From positions 62,001 through 126,000 of the forward strand of contig CAKUPC010000001.1 in NCBI GenBank assembly GCA_934675095.1: a stretch of 64,000 nt of DNA, in the 5' to 3' direction. The translations under genes were made by a program, and so were the position numbers. Within the stretch, counting starts at the first letter, position 1. Every line of letters starts with the position of its first letter. The notes under the pieces were generated by a model. That model made no database searches, was not told the origin of the DNA, and saw only the letters and a program-made list of their open reading frames with translations. This DNA is from an uncultured Bacteroidales bacterium (lineage in GTDB: Bacteria > Bacteroidota > Bacteroidia > Bacteroidales > UBA932). Shown here piece after piece: positions 41,140 through 49,026 of this stretch.

Positions 41140-41188
41140 GCCTCGGGGCGACGTCCGGGCCGAAAACAGTGTTTTATGATATAGAATT

Positions 41189-44100
41189 ATGATGCGGAGG
41201 ATAGTGACATTCGCGGTGATGACGGCGGCTCTTATGTTGCCGCTGCCGTCTTTTTCGGCGGAAATCCCGTCGCCGAAAGCATCCCTTGTGCCGGGGAAAA
41301 AAGGCGCCGGGGAGGACGGTTTCGACTGGAGGGGCTTCCTCGGACAGTACGATATGCTCTGGGACAACGACATAACTGCTGACCCGGTGTTTCCCGAGGG
41401 CGTGCAGGCACGGCGGCACTGGGGGCGTTCGGACGGCTACTATGCAGGCGCGCTGATGGGCAACGGCCTGCTGGGAACCAATCTTTACAAGCTGACCGAC
41501 GGGGTCTATCGCCTGAACGTGGGCCGGAGCGACGTCACCGAGGCACGTTCGCCGTTCAGCACCTACAACTCCGCACGCCTTCCGATAGGCTACTTCACAT
41601 TTTCTACCGTCGGGCAGGTGCAGGACGAGAAGATGCGCCTGTCGCTCTACGACGCGACGACATCAGGCACCCTGAAGACCACGGCCGGCGAACTCGACTT
41701 CAGAACCTATGTGCACTCCACACTGGAGTGCGTCGTCTTCGAGACTCACTCCGAAGGTGGCGAGACCGCATGGAAGCTCGACTTCGTTCCGCAGAAGGCC
41801 GTGAGCCCGAGATATGTCTTCAATTCATCGACCGCCCCTAAGGGATATGTCAATTCTGAGGGGAAGTCCAACCCGGACTCATATTTCCGGAAAGACGGCG
41901 ACATACACATGAGCATCCAGCCCCTCGCGACGGACACGACTTTCACGAACATCGCCCGGTGGTACGTCGTCGCTTGGAAGACCGTTTCCGACGGAGCGGG
42001 CAGCAGGACGATAGCCACAGTTTCTCAGGCTTCGTCGCTGAAAAAGGCCGTCAGCGATGCAAAGTCCGTCATCCGCAAGGTGTTCTCGACGGAGTCCGAC
42101 AAACTTGAGGAGGAGCATACTCGCTGGTGGCATGAGTTCTACAAAAAGGCCTCGTTCCTGACCTTTCCCGACAAGGGCATCGAGCGCTTCTGGTGGATGC
42201 AATACTACAAGTTCGCCTCGACGGCGCGTCCGGGCAAGCCTGTCGTCGATTTGCAGGGAGTATGGCCGACCTGCGACACCCCGTGGCCGGCAATCTGGAT
42301 GAACCTCAACATCCAGCTCACCTACAGCTGGCTCACCAAGGCGAACCTCGGTTTTCTCGAACAGCCTCTCTGGGACGCCTTCTGGACGAACCGCGACAAT
42401 CTCACGCGGAACGTGACCGACATCCCCGGACAGGAGGACTGGACGGAGTGCCGCGTGATGCCGAGGGCTTCGGGCTATGATATGCACGCCCCTCTCAACC
42501 CCGCGCTCGTGCAGCGCAACCAGTACGAGGTGGGCAATCTCACATGGACGCTGTTCTACTATTGGCAGATGTGCGAGGCCTACGGCGACGACCATCAGAT
42601 GACAGAAAGGCTATTCCCTCTGCTCAAGTCCGCGATTAACATATTCTTCCGCATCCGTACTGTGAATCCCGATGGGACTTATTCCCTGCCTTCCACGGCG
42701 TCGCCGGAGTACGGAGAAGGGGAACTCGGGGAGATAGGAACCAACGCGAACTACGACCTCGCGAATCTTCGTTGGGGCCTCTCGACGCTTATAGAGATAG
42801 ACGAAAAATATGGTCTTAACGACCCTATGCTTCCTCGGTGGAAGGACTTTCTCGCGAAGATGCCGTCCTTCCGCTATGATGAAAGCACAGGCTTCAAGGT
42901 CAGCGACAAGTTTGAGTTCCTTGACACGACCCACCGCCACTGGTCGCACCTGTTCATGATTTATCCCTACCATCTCCTCGACTGGGACAACCCCGGCGAT
43001 GCGGTGCGGATGAACCTTTCACTTGACAGGTGGCAGGGCAACACGGGCTACTCCCTCACCGGAAAGGCGGCCATGCTCGCCTCTCGCGGGAACGGAGACG
43101 CCGCCCTCGCGTGCCTGAAGCGGTTCTTTGCCGGCTGGGTGCGCCCGAACACGCTCTACAACGAGTCCGGCCCGGTAATCGAGACCCCGTTCTCGGCGAT
43201 GTGCTCGCTTGAGGAGCTGTATATGCAGGACTGGGGCGACCGCATCCGCATCTTCAACGGCTGTCCGTCATCGTGGACCGACGTCTCCTTCAGAAATATG
43301 CGTGCGCGTGGAGCGTTCCTTGTCTCTGCGGTCCGCAAGGACGGGAACACCGCTTCCGTCAGCGTTCTCAGCGAAAAGGGCGGAACTTGCCGGATTCAGA
43401 GCGGAATCCCTGAGATGATGCTGATTGTCACTGGTGAGAACGGGCATGTCCCACAGTGGAAGGCGCTCGGAGGAGGCGTGGTTGAGATTTACATGAAGAA
43501 GGGCGAGACGGTGACGCTGAGCCGGAGGCTGCTCTCCTACGATGTGAACTACGACGAGAGCAAGGTTCCGGAATATGTGCTTCCCGACCCTCTCGTGAGG
43601 GAAAACGGCCGCCGCGTGAAGTCGGTGCGGGACTGGGAGCGCAAGAGACGTCCGGAGGTTATGGACGTGCTGCGGCGGGAGATGTATGGATATGAGCCGG
43701 AGCGGCCTGCCGGGCTGCATTTCAAGGTGTTGGAAGAAAGCCGTGACGCTTTCGGCGGCAAGGCTACGAGGCGTCAGGTGGCGGTCTTCTTCACGCAGGA
43801 CGAAAGCCGGTATATGACCCTGCTCATGTACATTCCTAACGGTGTGGACGGCCCCGTGCCGGCGTTTATGGGAATGAATTTCAGAGGAAACTATGCCACA
43901 ACGACAGACCCCGGAGTCCTGATGCCGACGGAAGGGCAGATTGCGGACTACGGCGCGTGGTATCAGCCGGTGGGACGCGGGGACTGGGGACGCAGATGGC
44001 CTTATGAATATGTGCTTTCGAGGGGATATGCCGTCGTGACGATGTTCTATGGCGACGCCGACCCGGACTGGAACGACGGTTTCCGCAACGGAGTCCACGG

Positions 44101-44728
44101 ACTCATTGATGGAGATAAACCCCGCAAGGCTGACTCCTGGGGCACGGTTTCGGCCTGGGCATGGGGACTTTCCCGCGCTCTCGACTACCTTGAGACAGAC
44201 TCCGCTATCGACGCTTCGAGGGTGGCCGTGCTCGGGCACTCGCGCCTCGGCAAGACCGCCCTCTGGGCCGGAGCGACCGACCAGCGCTTCGCCCTTGTCA
44301 TTTCCAACTGCTCCGGCTGCTGCGGAGCCGCGCTTTCCCGCCGGAAGTTCGGCGAGACCCCCTACATCATCAACGACGCCTTTCCGCACTGGTTCTGCGG
44401 CAATTTCCGCAAGTACAGCAACAACGAGGACGCGCTTCCGTTCGACCAGCATGAACTCGTCGCGATGATTGCGCCCCGTCCGGTCTATGTCGCCAGCGCG
44501 AGCGAGGACAACTGGGCCGACCAGAAGGGCGAGTACCTGAGCCTTGTCGGAGCCGCTCCCGTCTATGCCCTCTACGGCATCGAAGGCTTCACGGACACGG
44601 CAAAGCCCGAGGTGGAGAATCCGCGCACCTGCGGGCGCATGGGCAACCACATGAGACGCGGCGACCATGACATACTCCTTTATGACTGGACGCAGTTCCT
44701 CAATTTCGCCGACAGGTTCCTGAAATAG
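41189..44728 (+). CDS. Fusion of a GH95-like glycosidase and a CE15-like glucuronoyl esterase
   Basis: A 1179-residue exported protein of two catalytic halves. Residues of about 30-770 look like a six-hairpin glycosidase close to GH95: YAGALMGNGLLGTNLY at the start, LQGVWP then PWPAIWMNLNIQL in the middle, WQGNTGYSLTGKAAM near the end. Residues of about 790-1175 are an alpha/beta-hydrolase of CE15 type: nucleophile Ser1018 in GHSRLGKTALW, SNCSGCCGAALSRR, and His1160 in RRGDHDILLYDW. CE15 enzymes cut esters between glucuronate and alcohols. The GH family call is less sure than the esterase. Last gene of the operon; the pathway for free glucuronate is encoded just downstream. Confidence 0.75.
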   Translation: MMRRIVTFAVMTAALMLPLPSFSAEIPSPKASLVPGKKGAGEDGFDWRGFLGQYDMLWDNDITADPVFPEGVQARRHWGRSDGYYAGALMGNGLLGTNLYKLTDGVYRLNVGRSDVTEARSPFSTYNSARLPIGYFTFSTVGQVQDEKMRLSLYDATTSGTLKTTAGELDFRTYVHSTLECVVFETHSEGGETAWKLDFVPQKAVSPRYVFNSSTAPKGYVNSEGKSNPDSYFRKDGDIHMSIQPLATDTTFTNIARWYVVAWKTVSDGAGSRTIATVSQASSLKKAVSDAKSVIRKVFSTESDKLEEEHTRWWHEFYKKASFLTFPDKGIERFWWMQYYKFASTARPGKPVVDLQGVWPTCDTPWPAIWMNLNIQLTYSWLTKANLGFLEQPLWDAFWTNRDNLTRNVTDIPGQEDWTECRVMPRASGYDMHAPLNPALVQRNQYEVGNLTWTLFYYWQMCEAYGDDHQMTERLFPLLKSAINIFFRIRTVNPDGTYSLPSTASPEYGEGELGEIGTNANYDLANLRWGLSTLIEIDEKYGLNDPMLPRWKDFLAKMPSFRYDESTGFKVSDKFEFLDTTHRHWSHLFMIYPYHLLDWDNPGDAVRMNLSLDRWQGNTGYSLTGKAAMLASRGNGDAALACLKRFFAGWVRPNTLYNESGPVIETPFSAMCSLEELYMQDWGDRIRIFNGCPSSWTDVSFRNMRARGAFLVSAVRKDGNTASVSVLSEKGGTCRIQSGIPEMMLIVTGENGHVPQWKALGGGVVEIYMKKGETVTLSRRLLSYDVNYDESKVPEYVLPDPLVRENGRRVKSVRDWERKRRPEVMDVLRREMYGYEPERPAGLHFKVLEESRDAFGGKATRRQVAVFFTQDESRYMTLLMYIPNGVDGPVPAFMGMNFRGNYATTTDPGVLMPTEGQIADYGAWYQPVGRGDWGRRWPYEYVLSRGYAVVTMFYGDADPDWNDGFRNGVHGLIDGDKPRKADSWGTVSAWAWGLSRALDYLETDSAIDASRVAVLGHSRLGKTALWAGATDQRFALVISNCSGCCGAALSRRKFGETPYIINDAFPHWFCGNFRKYSNNEDALPFDQHELVAMIAPRPVYVASASEDNWADQKGEYLSLVGAAPVYALYGIEGFTDTAKPEVENPRTCGRMGNHMRRGDHDILLYDWTQFLNFADRFLK

Positions 44729-44772
44729 TCTGAGCATCAGCAATCTGATTCACGAGAAGCCGACGTGTCCGG

Positions 44773-44814
44773 TCATTTGGCTGCTTCCAGCAGCCATTTC
44801 CATATGGGTATTAT
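44773..44814 (-). pseudogene. C-terminal scrap of a DUF4143-type ATPase gene
   Basis: The minus strand encodes IIPIWKWLLEAAK and a stop, with an in-frame stop just before it. The intact ATPase at 54166-55452 ends VVPIWKWLLNQD and so on, so these are the last 13 codons of a related gene. The scrap abuts the palindromic array 44811-44883, which would lie upstream of a complete gene; the body of about 1.2 kb seems to have been deleted between them. Confidence 0.65.
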
Positions 44815-44893
44815 TTATTACGGATAAATAAAGTCACTGATTTTTATTTATTGACGGTAAATAAAAATACGAAATTTTATTTGCTGAGGATAA
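44811..44893. repeat. Orphan array of AT-rich palindromes with 33-bp period
   Basis: TTATTTAT-TACGG-ATAAATAA (44811-44831) and ATTTTTATTTA-TTGACGG-TAAATAAAAAT (44840-44868) are perfect dyads; a third degenerate copy, TTATTTG...GGATAA, begins at 44877. The left arms start at 44811, 44844 and 44877, exactly 33 bp apart. The array sits directly next to the ATPase scrap. It fills most of the gap between the esterase fusion and the next ATPase; the remainder (44894-44967) shows nothing. Confidence 0.8.
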
Positions 44894-44967
44894 GAACACT
44901 GATATTTGGAATGGTCGAGATTGCGCCGTGAAATAATTTCGTCGCGGCGTGCGGCCGTGCGGCTATG

Positions 44968-46164
44968 TCAGTAGTTCAGTCCCACGATCCACAGCGGCAG
45001 TTTCTTTCCGACCGGATACTCCAGATTGTCGGCAAGTATGTATGAATTCGGAACGTCGGCTATTTGATCAAAAGATTTTTTTTCACCGCCGACTTCAAGG
45101 ATGATGTTCCCGTCAATCTTGAAGTCCCCGACAGTTTTTCCATATTCGACAGTGTGGCGGGCACTCAACTGATTCACGACAAAACATTCCCGGGCAGTCC
45201 CTATATCGCATTTTTCCGCTAATGCATACAGCATATTCGGGTTGTGGATGAATATCTTGTCCGGCTTCTGCATCTTTGTCACAGTCTTGTTGTCTGCATA
45301 TAGAAGGTGTATCAGTTCGGCTCGGTCCATGGAGTCAAGATAACTCAGCACCGTGTTCTTGTTTATTTCAAGATACGATGCGAGCTTCGATATGTTTACC
45401 TCGTAGGGGATGTTTCCGGCGAGGAACAGAAGCATGGCTTTCAGTTTTCTCGTGTAGGACGGTTCAACCCCGCAGAACTCAGTCATTTCCTGTTCTATTA
45501 TGAAATTCACCACATTCTCTATTCTGCTGTAATATTCGACCTCACTCCCGTCGTAGAACGGATAATAGCCTGTCCGCAGGTATTCCTCAAACATTTTCTG
45601 CGGGCGGCAGAGCCTGTTCACCTCGTCGCAGATCGCGTCCGCGTTGTTCAGAATGTCGTCCAGACTATATCTCGGAATTATTTTCCCCTTATAGAAATGG
45701 AGGTATTCTCTGAATGAGAGCCCTTCCATCGTGTATGAGAGCGCACGTCTCGACAAGTCGGCGTCGGCGTTGAGAATCTGAATCAGTGATGACCCTGTAA
45801 AGGTTATCTTGAGTTCCGGATATAGGTCATTGATTTCCTTTATCTCCTTGCTCCAATGGGGGTATTTATGTACCTCGTCGAGAAACAGATGCCTGCCGCC
45901 CATTTGATGGAAACGCTCGGCAAGGTCGAGGAGCGAGTGCGATGAGAAATAGATGCTGTCCATCACGCAGTAGAGAGCTTCTCCGGCATTTGTTCCGTAT
46001 GTCCTGCGGATATACTGCCGTATCATCGTGGTCTTCCCAACTCCTCGTGACCCTTTGATGGCAACGAGAGGTTTTTCCCAGTTGATGTCATTTATCCGTT
46101 CCCTGACAATGTCCATACTGACCTGAGAAATGTACATCCTGTGTTTCTTTGCCAATGTCTCCAT
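44968..46164 (-). CDS. AAA ATPase with winged helix and nuclease-like tail (DUF4143 type)
   Basis: A 398-residue protein. Walker A is GSRGVGKTT at 38-46 and Walker B is RHLFLDEVHKY near 90-100. The winged-helix part reads NISKLASYLEINKNTVLSYLDSMDRAEL, and the C-terminal DUF4143 domain has GDFKIDGNIILEVGGEKKS, which matches a PD-(D/E)XK core (D, then E-x-G-G-x-K). DUF4143 ATPases are multicopy in Bacteroidota genomes and without known function. It interrupts the space between the polysaccharide locus and uxaC, has its own promoter and is flanked on both sides by palindromic arrays, one of which belongs to a lost relative. Confidence 0.88.
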   Translation of the reverse strand: METLAKKHRMYISQVSMDIVRERINDINWEKPLVAIKGSRGVGKTTMIRQYIRRTYGTNAGEALYCVMDSIYFSSHSLLDLAERFHQMGGRHLFLDEVHKYPHWSKEIKEINDLYPELKITFTGSSLIQILNADADLSRRALSYTMEGLSFREYLHFYKGKIIPRYSLDDILNNADAICDEVNRLCRPQKMFEEYLRTGYYPFYDGSEVEYYSRIENVVNFIIEQEMTEFCGVEPSYTRKLKAMLLFLAGNIPYEVNISKLASYLEINKNTVLSYLDSMDRAELIHLLYADNKTVTKMQKPDKIFIHNPNMLYALAEKCDIGTARECFVVNQLSARHTVEYGKTVGDFKIDGNIILEVGGEKKSFDQIADVPNSYILADNLEYPVGKKLPLWIVGLNY

Positions 46165-46182
46165 ATCCGATTATATTTACTG

Positions 46183-46213
46183 CAAATATACAAAGCTTAA
46201 CGCAATAACCAAA
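46183..46213 (-). promoter_or_regulatory. Promoter of the second ATPase gene
   Basis: On the minus strand TTTG (46213-46210) is followed after 19 bases by TATATTTG (46190-46183), an exact match to both Bacteroidota boxes at standard spacing, 19 bases before the ATG. The first palindrome of the array (46195-46210) lies between the two boxes. Confidence 0.75.
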
Positions 46214-46280
46214 ATATTTATAATTTCGGTTACTGCATTAAGCGAAAATGTCCGCTTAATCGTTTACTTGGCCAAACGAG
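46194..46280. repeat. Array of three imperfect palindromes with 33-bp period
   Basis: GCTTAACGCAATAACC (46195-46210), GGTTACTGCATTAAGC (46228-46243) and CGTTT-ACTTGGCC-AAACG (46261-46278) have centres about 33 and 34 bp apart. The first two are also inverted copies of each other (14 of 16). Centres lie about 38, 71 and 105 bases upstream of the ATPase ATG. The first overlaps the promoter core. Confidence 0.7.
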
Positions 46281-46349
46281 TTTTATTGCTGCTTGGAGTT
46301 TTGTCGCAAGGTAATGCTAAATGTTTGATTTTCCACAAGAAAGATGGTG

Positions 46350-46391
46350 CGTTCGGTCGTTTGGCCGAAAATCGTTCGGTCATTTGGCTGC
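46350..46391. repeat. 23-bp tandem repeat, second copy shared with the ATPase scrap
   Basis: CGTTCGGTC(G/A)TTTGGC begins at 46350 and 46373. The 15 bases CGGTCATTTGGCTGC (46377-46391) recur exactly at 44770-44784, where they are part of the ATPase scrap. TCGTTTGGCC (46358-46367) is also the inverse of GGCCAAACGA at 46270-46279. The repeat touches the end of uxaC. Confidence 0.65.
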
Positions 46392-46392
46392 G

Positions 46393-47796
46393 TCAAAACT
46401 GAAAATAGCTCTTGGCGTTGCGGTAGCAGATGTCGGCGACCATATCGTGGATGAACGGGAGTTCGGACTTGGGGAGACGGCCTGAGGCTATGTCTTCGCC
46501 GAGGAGGGCGCAGAGGATGCGGCGGAAATACTCGTGGCGCGGGTAGGAGAGGAAGCTGCGCGAGTCCGTGAGCATCCCTACGAAACGGCTGAGAAGACCC
46601 AGCGAGGAAAGGGCGTTCATCTGCCTGCGCATCCCGTCCTCCTGGTCGAGGAACCACCATGCCGCGCCGTACTGCATCTTGCCGGGAACCGTGCCGTCGT
46701 TGAATGTGTAGGCCATGGTCGCAAAGACCTCGGTGTCCTTGGGGTTGAGGTTGTAGAGGATGGTCTTGCCGAGCTTGTCCTCGTAGGCGAGGTTGCTGAA
46801 GAACCTGTGCCCTGCGGCCGCAACGGGCTTGTCGTCAATGGCGTCGAAGCCGGTGTCCGGGCCGAGCTTCTCGAACATCCTGCGGTTGTTGTTCCTGTTC
46901 GGGCCCACGTGGAACTGCTGCGTCCATCCGCTTTCGCAGTCCATCGCCGCGAGGTCGAACAGCACAGCACTCTTGAACTTCGAGACCTCTTCCGTGTCCG
47001 GAATCTGTCCCTTGAGCGCCTTGCGGAAAATCCTGTCGGCCTCCTCGCGAGGGCAGTACTCGGCATAGAACGTGTCCAGACCGTGGTCGGAGAGGCGGCA
47101 GCCCATCCGGCCGAAAAAGTCATGGCGCTTTTGGAGCGCATCGAGCAGGTCCTGATAGCCTGTGATTCCAACTCCCGAGACCTCGGCGAGTTTCCCGATG
47201 TAGGCCGCGAAGCTTTCCGGAGCATCCACCCCCATCACCTTATCCGGCCTCCATGTCGGAAGCACCTGCACCCCGAACGGATGCTCAGCAATCTGCCCGT
47301 GCCATTTCAGAGAATCAGTCGGGTCGTCGGTCGTGCACACGGTCTCCACGTTGAACTTGCGCATCAGCGCCTGTGCGCGGAAATCCTCCGTGGCGAGCAG
47401 TTCGTTGCACCTGTCATAGATGCCCCGCGCAGTCTCCGGCTTCAGAATGTCATAAATTCCGAAAATTCTCGCGAGTTCGAGATGCGTCCAGTGGTAGAGC
47501 GGGTTGCGCATGGTGTAGGGCACCGTCTCTGCCCATTTCTCAAACTTTTCCCAGCTGCTGCGTTTTCCGGTGATGTAGTCCTCGCCGATCCCGTTGCCCC
47601 GGAGCGCGCGCCATTTGTAGTGATCGCCCCCGAGCCAGACCTCGGTTATGTCTGCAAAACGGTGGTTTTCGGCCACCTGCTGAGGCACCAGATGGCAATG
47701 ATAGTCTATAATCGGTTGTTTTTCAGCGCTTTCGTGATAGAGTTCGCGGGCATATTCGTTCCCGAGAAGAAAATCGTCGTTGATGAAGCTTTCCAT
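46393..47796 (-). CDS. uxaC: Glucuronate isomerase
   Basis: A 467-residue metal-dependent TIM-barrel enzyme of the amidohydrolase superfamily converting D-glucuronate to D-fructuronate (and galacturonate to tagaturonate). The metal-binding HxH is in IIDYHCHL near residue 30-37, and the family segments SWEKFEKWAETVPYTMRNPLYHWTHLEL (shortened here to its conserved WTHLEL) and FGMLTDSRSFLSYPRHEYFRR-type end are present. First step of the hexuronate pathway encoded around it. Divergent from kdgK; the shared 149-bp region holds a LacI-type operator and a TAGATTTG box in this direction. Confidence 0.96.
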   Translation of the reverse strand: MESFINDDFLLGNEYARELYHESAEKQPIIDYHCHLVPQQVAENHRFADITEVWLGGDHYKWRALRGNGIGEDYITGKRSSWEKFEKWAETVPYTMRNPLYHWTHLELARIFGIYDILKPETARGIYDRCNELLATEDFRAQALMRKFNVETVCTTDDPTDSLKWHGQIAEHPFGVQVLPTWRPDKVMGVDAPESFAAYIGKLAEVSGVGITGYQDLLDALQKRHDFFGRMGCRLSDHGLDTFYAEYCPREEADRIFRKALKGQIPDTEEVSKFKSAVLFDLAAMDCESGWTQQFHVGPNRNNNRRMFEKLGPDTGFDAIDDKPVAAAGHRFFSNLAYEDKLGKTILYNLNPKDTEVFATMAYTFNDGTVPGKMQYGAAWWFLDQEDGMRRQMNALSSLGLLSRFVGMLTDSRSFLSYPRHEYFRRILCALLGEDIASGRLPKSELPFIHDMVADICYRNAKSYFQF

Positions 47797-47812
47797 ATAT
47801 TCAGAGTTTTCA

Positions 47813-47820
47813 CAAATCTA
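47813..47820 (-). promoter_or_regulatory. Putative -7 box of uxaC
   Basis: Minus-strand TAGATTTG, an exact TAnnTTTG match, 17-24 bases before the ATG and 8 bases from the LacI-type operator. Confidence 0.6.
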
Positions 47821-47828
47821 CGAAAATA

Positions 47829-47850
47829 TTTCCGTGTACGCACACGGAAT
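47829..47850. promoter_or_regulatory. LacI-type operator between uxaC and kdgK
   Basis: TTTCCGTG-TACGCA-CACGGAAT, a dyad with 7 of 8 matching pairs. The same dyad with a perfect outer pair lies before uxuA at 56685-56706. It sits between two divergent -7 boxes and can block both promoters. Confidence 0.8.
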
Positions 47851-47865
47851 TTGAGTAAAAATTCA

Positions 47866-47873
47866 TAAATTTG
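47866..47873 (+). promoter_or_regulatory. Putative -7 box of the kdgK operon
   Basis: TAAATTTG, an exact TAnnTTTG match, starting 16 bases after the operator; the same arrangement (15 bases) is found at uxuA. Confidence 0.6.
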
Positions 47874-47945
47874 TCATCTGATACATCGGATTTTATAGGA
47901 ATATATTTCCGGGTTCGTTGAAAATTTATTGATATATCGTAATAT

Positions 47946-48980
47946 ATGGCAAAAATTGTAACATTCGGAGAGATTATGCTCAGGCTCGCGACGCCGGGAC
48001 ATCTCAGGTTTTCACAGGCACATGAATATGAGGCAACTTTCGGAGGCGGGGAGGCAAATGTCGCCGTCTCGCTCGCAAACTACGGCGAGGACGCGCATTT
48101 TGTGACGGCGCTTCCGGGAAACGACATCGCAAAGGCCTGCCTTGCTGAACTCCGCGGACTCGGAGTCGGGGTTGAGTTCTGCATCGAGAGCGGTGACAGG
48201 GTCGGCATCTATTATATAGAGAAGGGTGCCGTTTCGCGTCCGAGCAAGGTGATTTACGACCGTGCACATTCTTCAATCGCCGAGATTAAGCCGGGCATGA
48301 TTGACTGGGACAAGGTGTTTGAAGGAGCGGACTGGTTCCACTGGACCGGCATCACTCCTGCAATCAGCCAGGGTGCGGCGGATGTGTGCCTGGAGGCCAT
48401 CGAGGCCGCTTCCCGTCACGGGGTGAAGGTCTCCTGCGACCTCAACTACAGGAAGAATCTCTGGAAATACGGCAAGACGGCGTCTGAGGTCATGCCTGCT
48501 CTCGTGGCGGGCTGCGACGTGATTATCGGCAACGAGGAGGACGCGGAGAAGGTCTTCGGCATCAAGCCGGAGGGATTCAACGCCGAGGCGGGAGTGATTG
48601 ACACCGCGAAGTTCGAGTTTGTCGCCAAGTCGCTGATGGAGAAGTTCCCTAAGGCCTCTAAGGTTGCGATTACCCTGCGCGGCTCGGTGAATGCCGACCA
48701 CAACACCTGGGGTGCGGTTCTCTACGACGGCGGGACTCTCTTCGCCTCAAGGCGCTACGACATCACGGACATCGTCGATCGCGTCGGCGGCGGCGACTCT
48801 TTCGGCGGCGGGCTCATCTACGGACTGCTTAACTACGCGGGTGACTGCCAGAAGGCTCTCGACTTCGCCGTGGCGGCATCCTGCCTCAAGCACACGATTG
48901 AGGGCGACTACAACCGCGTCTCGGTCGCTGAAGTCGAGACCTTGATGAAAGGCAACGGCTCCGGAAGGGTGTCGAGGTGA
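47946..48980 (+). CDS. kdgK: 2-keto-3-deoxygluconate kinase (PfkB family)
   Basis: A 344-residue ribokinase-like sugar kinase that phosphorylates 2-keto-3-deoxygluconate to KDPG. The N-terminal TFGEIMLRLATPGHLRF, the GGGEANVAVSLANYG strand, and the PfkB signature DRVGGGDSFGGGLIYGL near 278-294 with the catalytic aspartate are clear. Assignment to KDG rather than another sugar rests on sequence pattern and on the surrounding uxaC, kdgA and uxuA genes. Divergent from uxaC and followed after 46 bases by the GH3 gene, so kdgK, GH3 and kdgA form one operon. Confidence 0.92.
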   Translation: MAKIVTFGEIMLRLATPGHLRFSQAHEYEATFGGGEANVAVSLANYGEDAHFVTALPGNDIAKACLAELRGLGVGVEFCIESGDRVGIYYIEKGAVSRPSKVIYDRAHSSIAEIKPGMIDWDKVFEGADWFHWTGITPAISQGAADVCLEAIEAASRHGVKVSCDLNYRKNLWKYGKTASEVMPALVAGCDVIIGNEEDAEKVFGIKPEGFNAEAGVIDTAKFEFVAKSLMEKFPKASKVAITLRGSVNADHNTWGAVLYDGGTLFASRRYDITDIVDRVGGGDSFGGGLIYGLLNYAGDCQKALDFAVAASCLKHTIEGDYNRVSVAEVETLMKGNGSGRVSR

Positions 48981-49026
48981 CGTTTCTTATTTTTCAGATT
49001 CTGTAGCATTGTTCCGAGAAATAAAG

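Noticed and set aside
39766..41373. A 535-codon open frame opposite the GH20 gene
   Set aside because: Shadow of GH20, whose catalytic motifs are intact on the other strand.
41189..44728. Frameshift or assembly fusion of two separate genes
   Set aside because: The frame is open throughout, the linker near residues 760-790 has no leftover signal peptide, and both halves keep their motifs; a true fusion is simpler.
43268..44743. A 491-codon open frame opposite the esterase fusion
   Set aside because: Shadow; the esterase motifs on the plus strand are complete.
44811..44893. Simple bidirectional terminator between convergent genes
   Set aside because: AT-only stems and the exact 33-bp period fit an operator array better; a terminator role in addition cannot be excluded.
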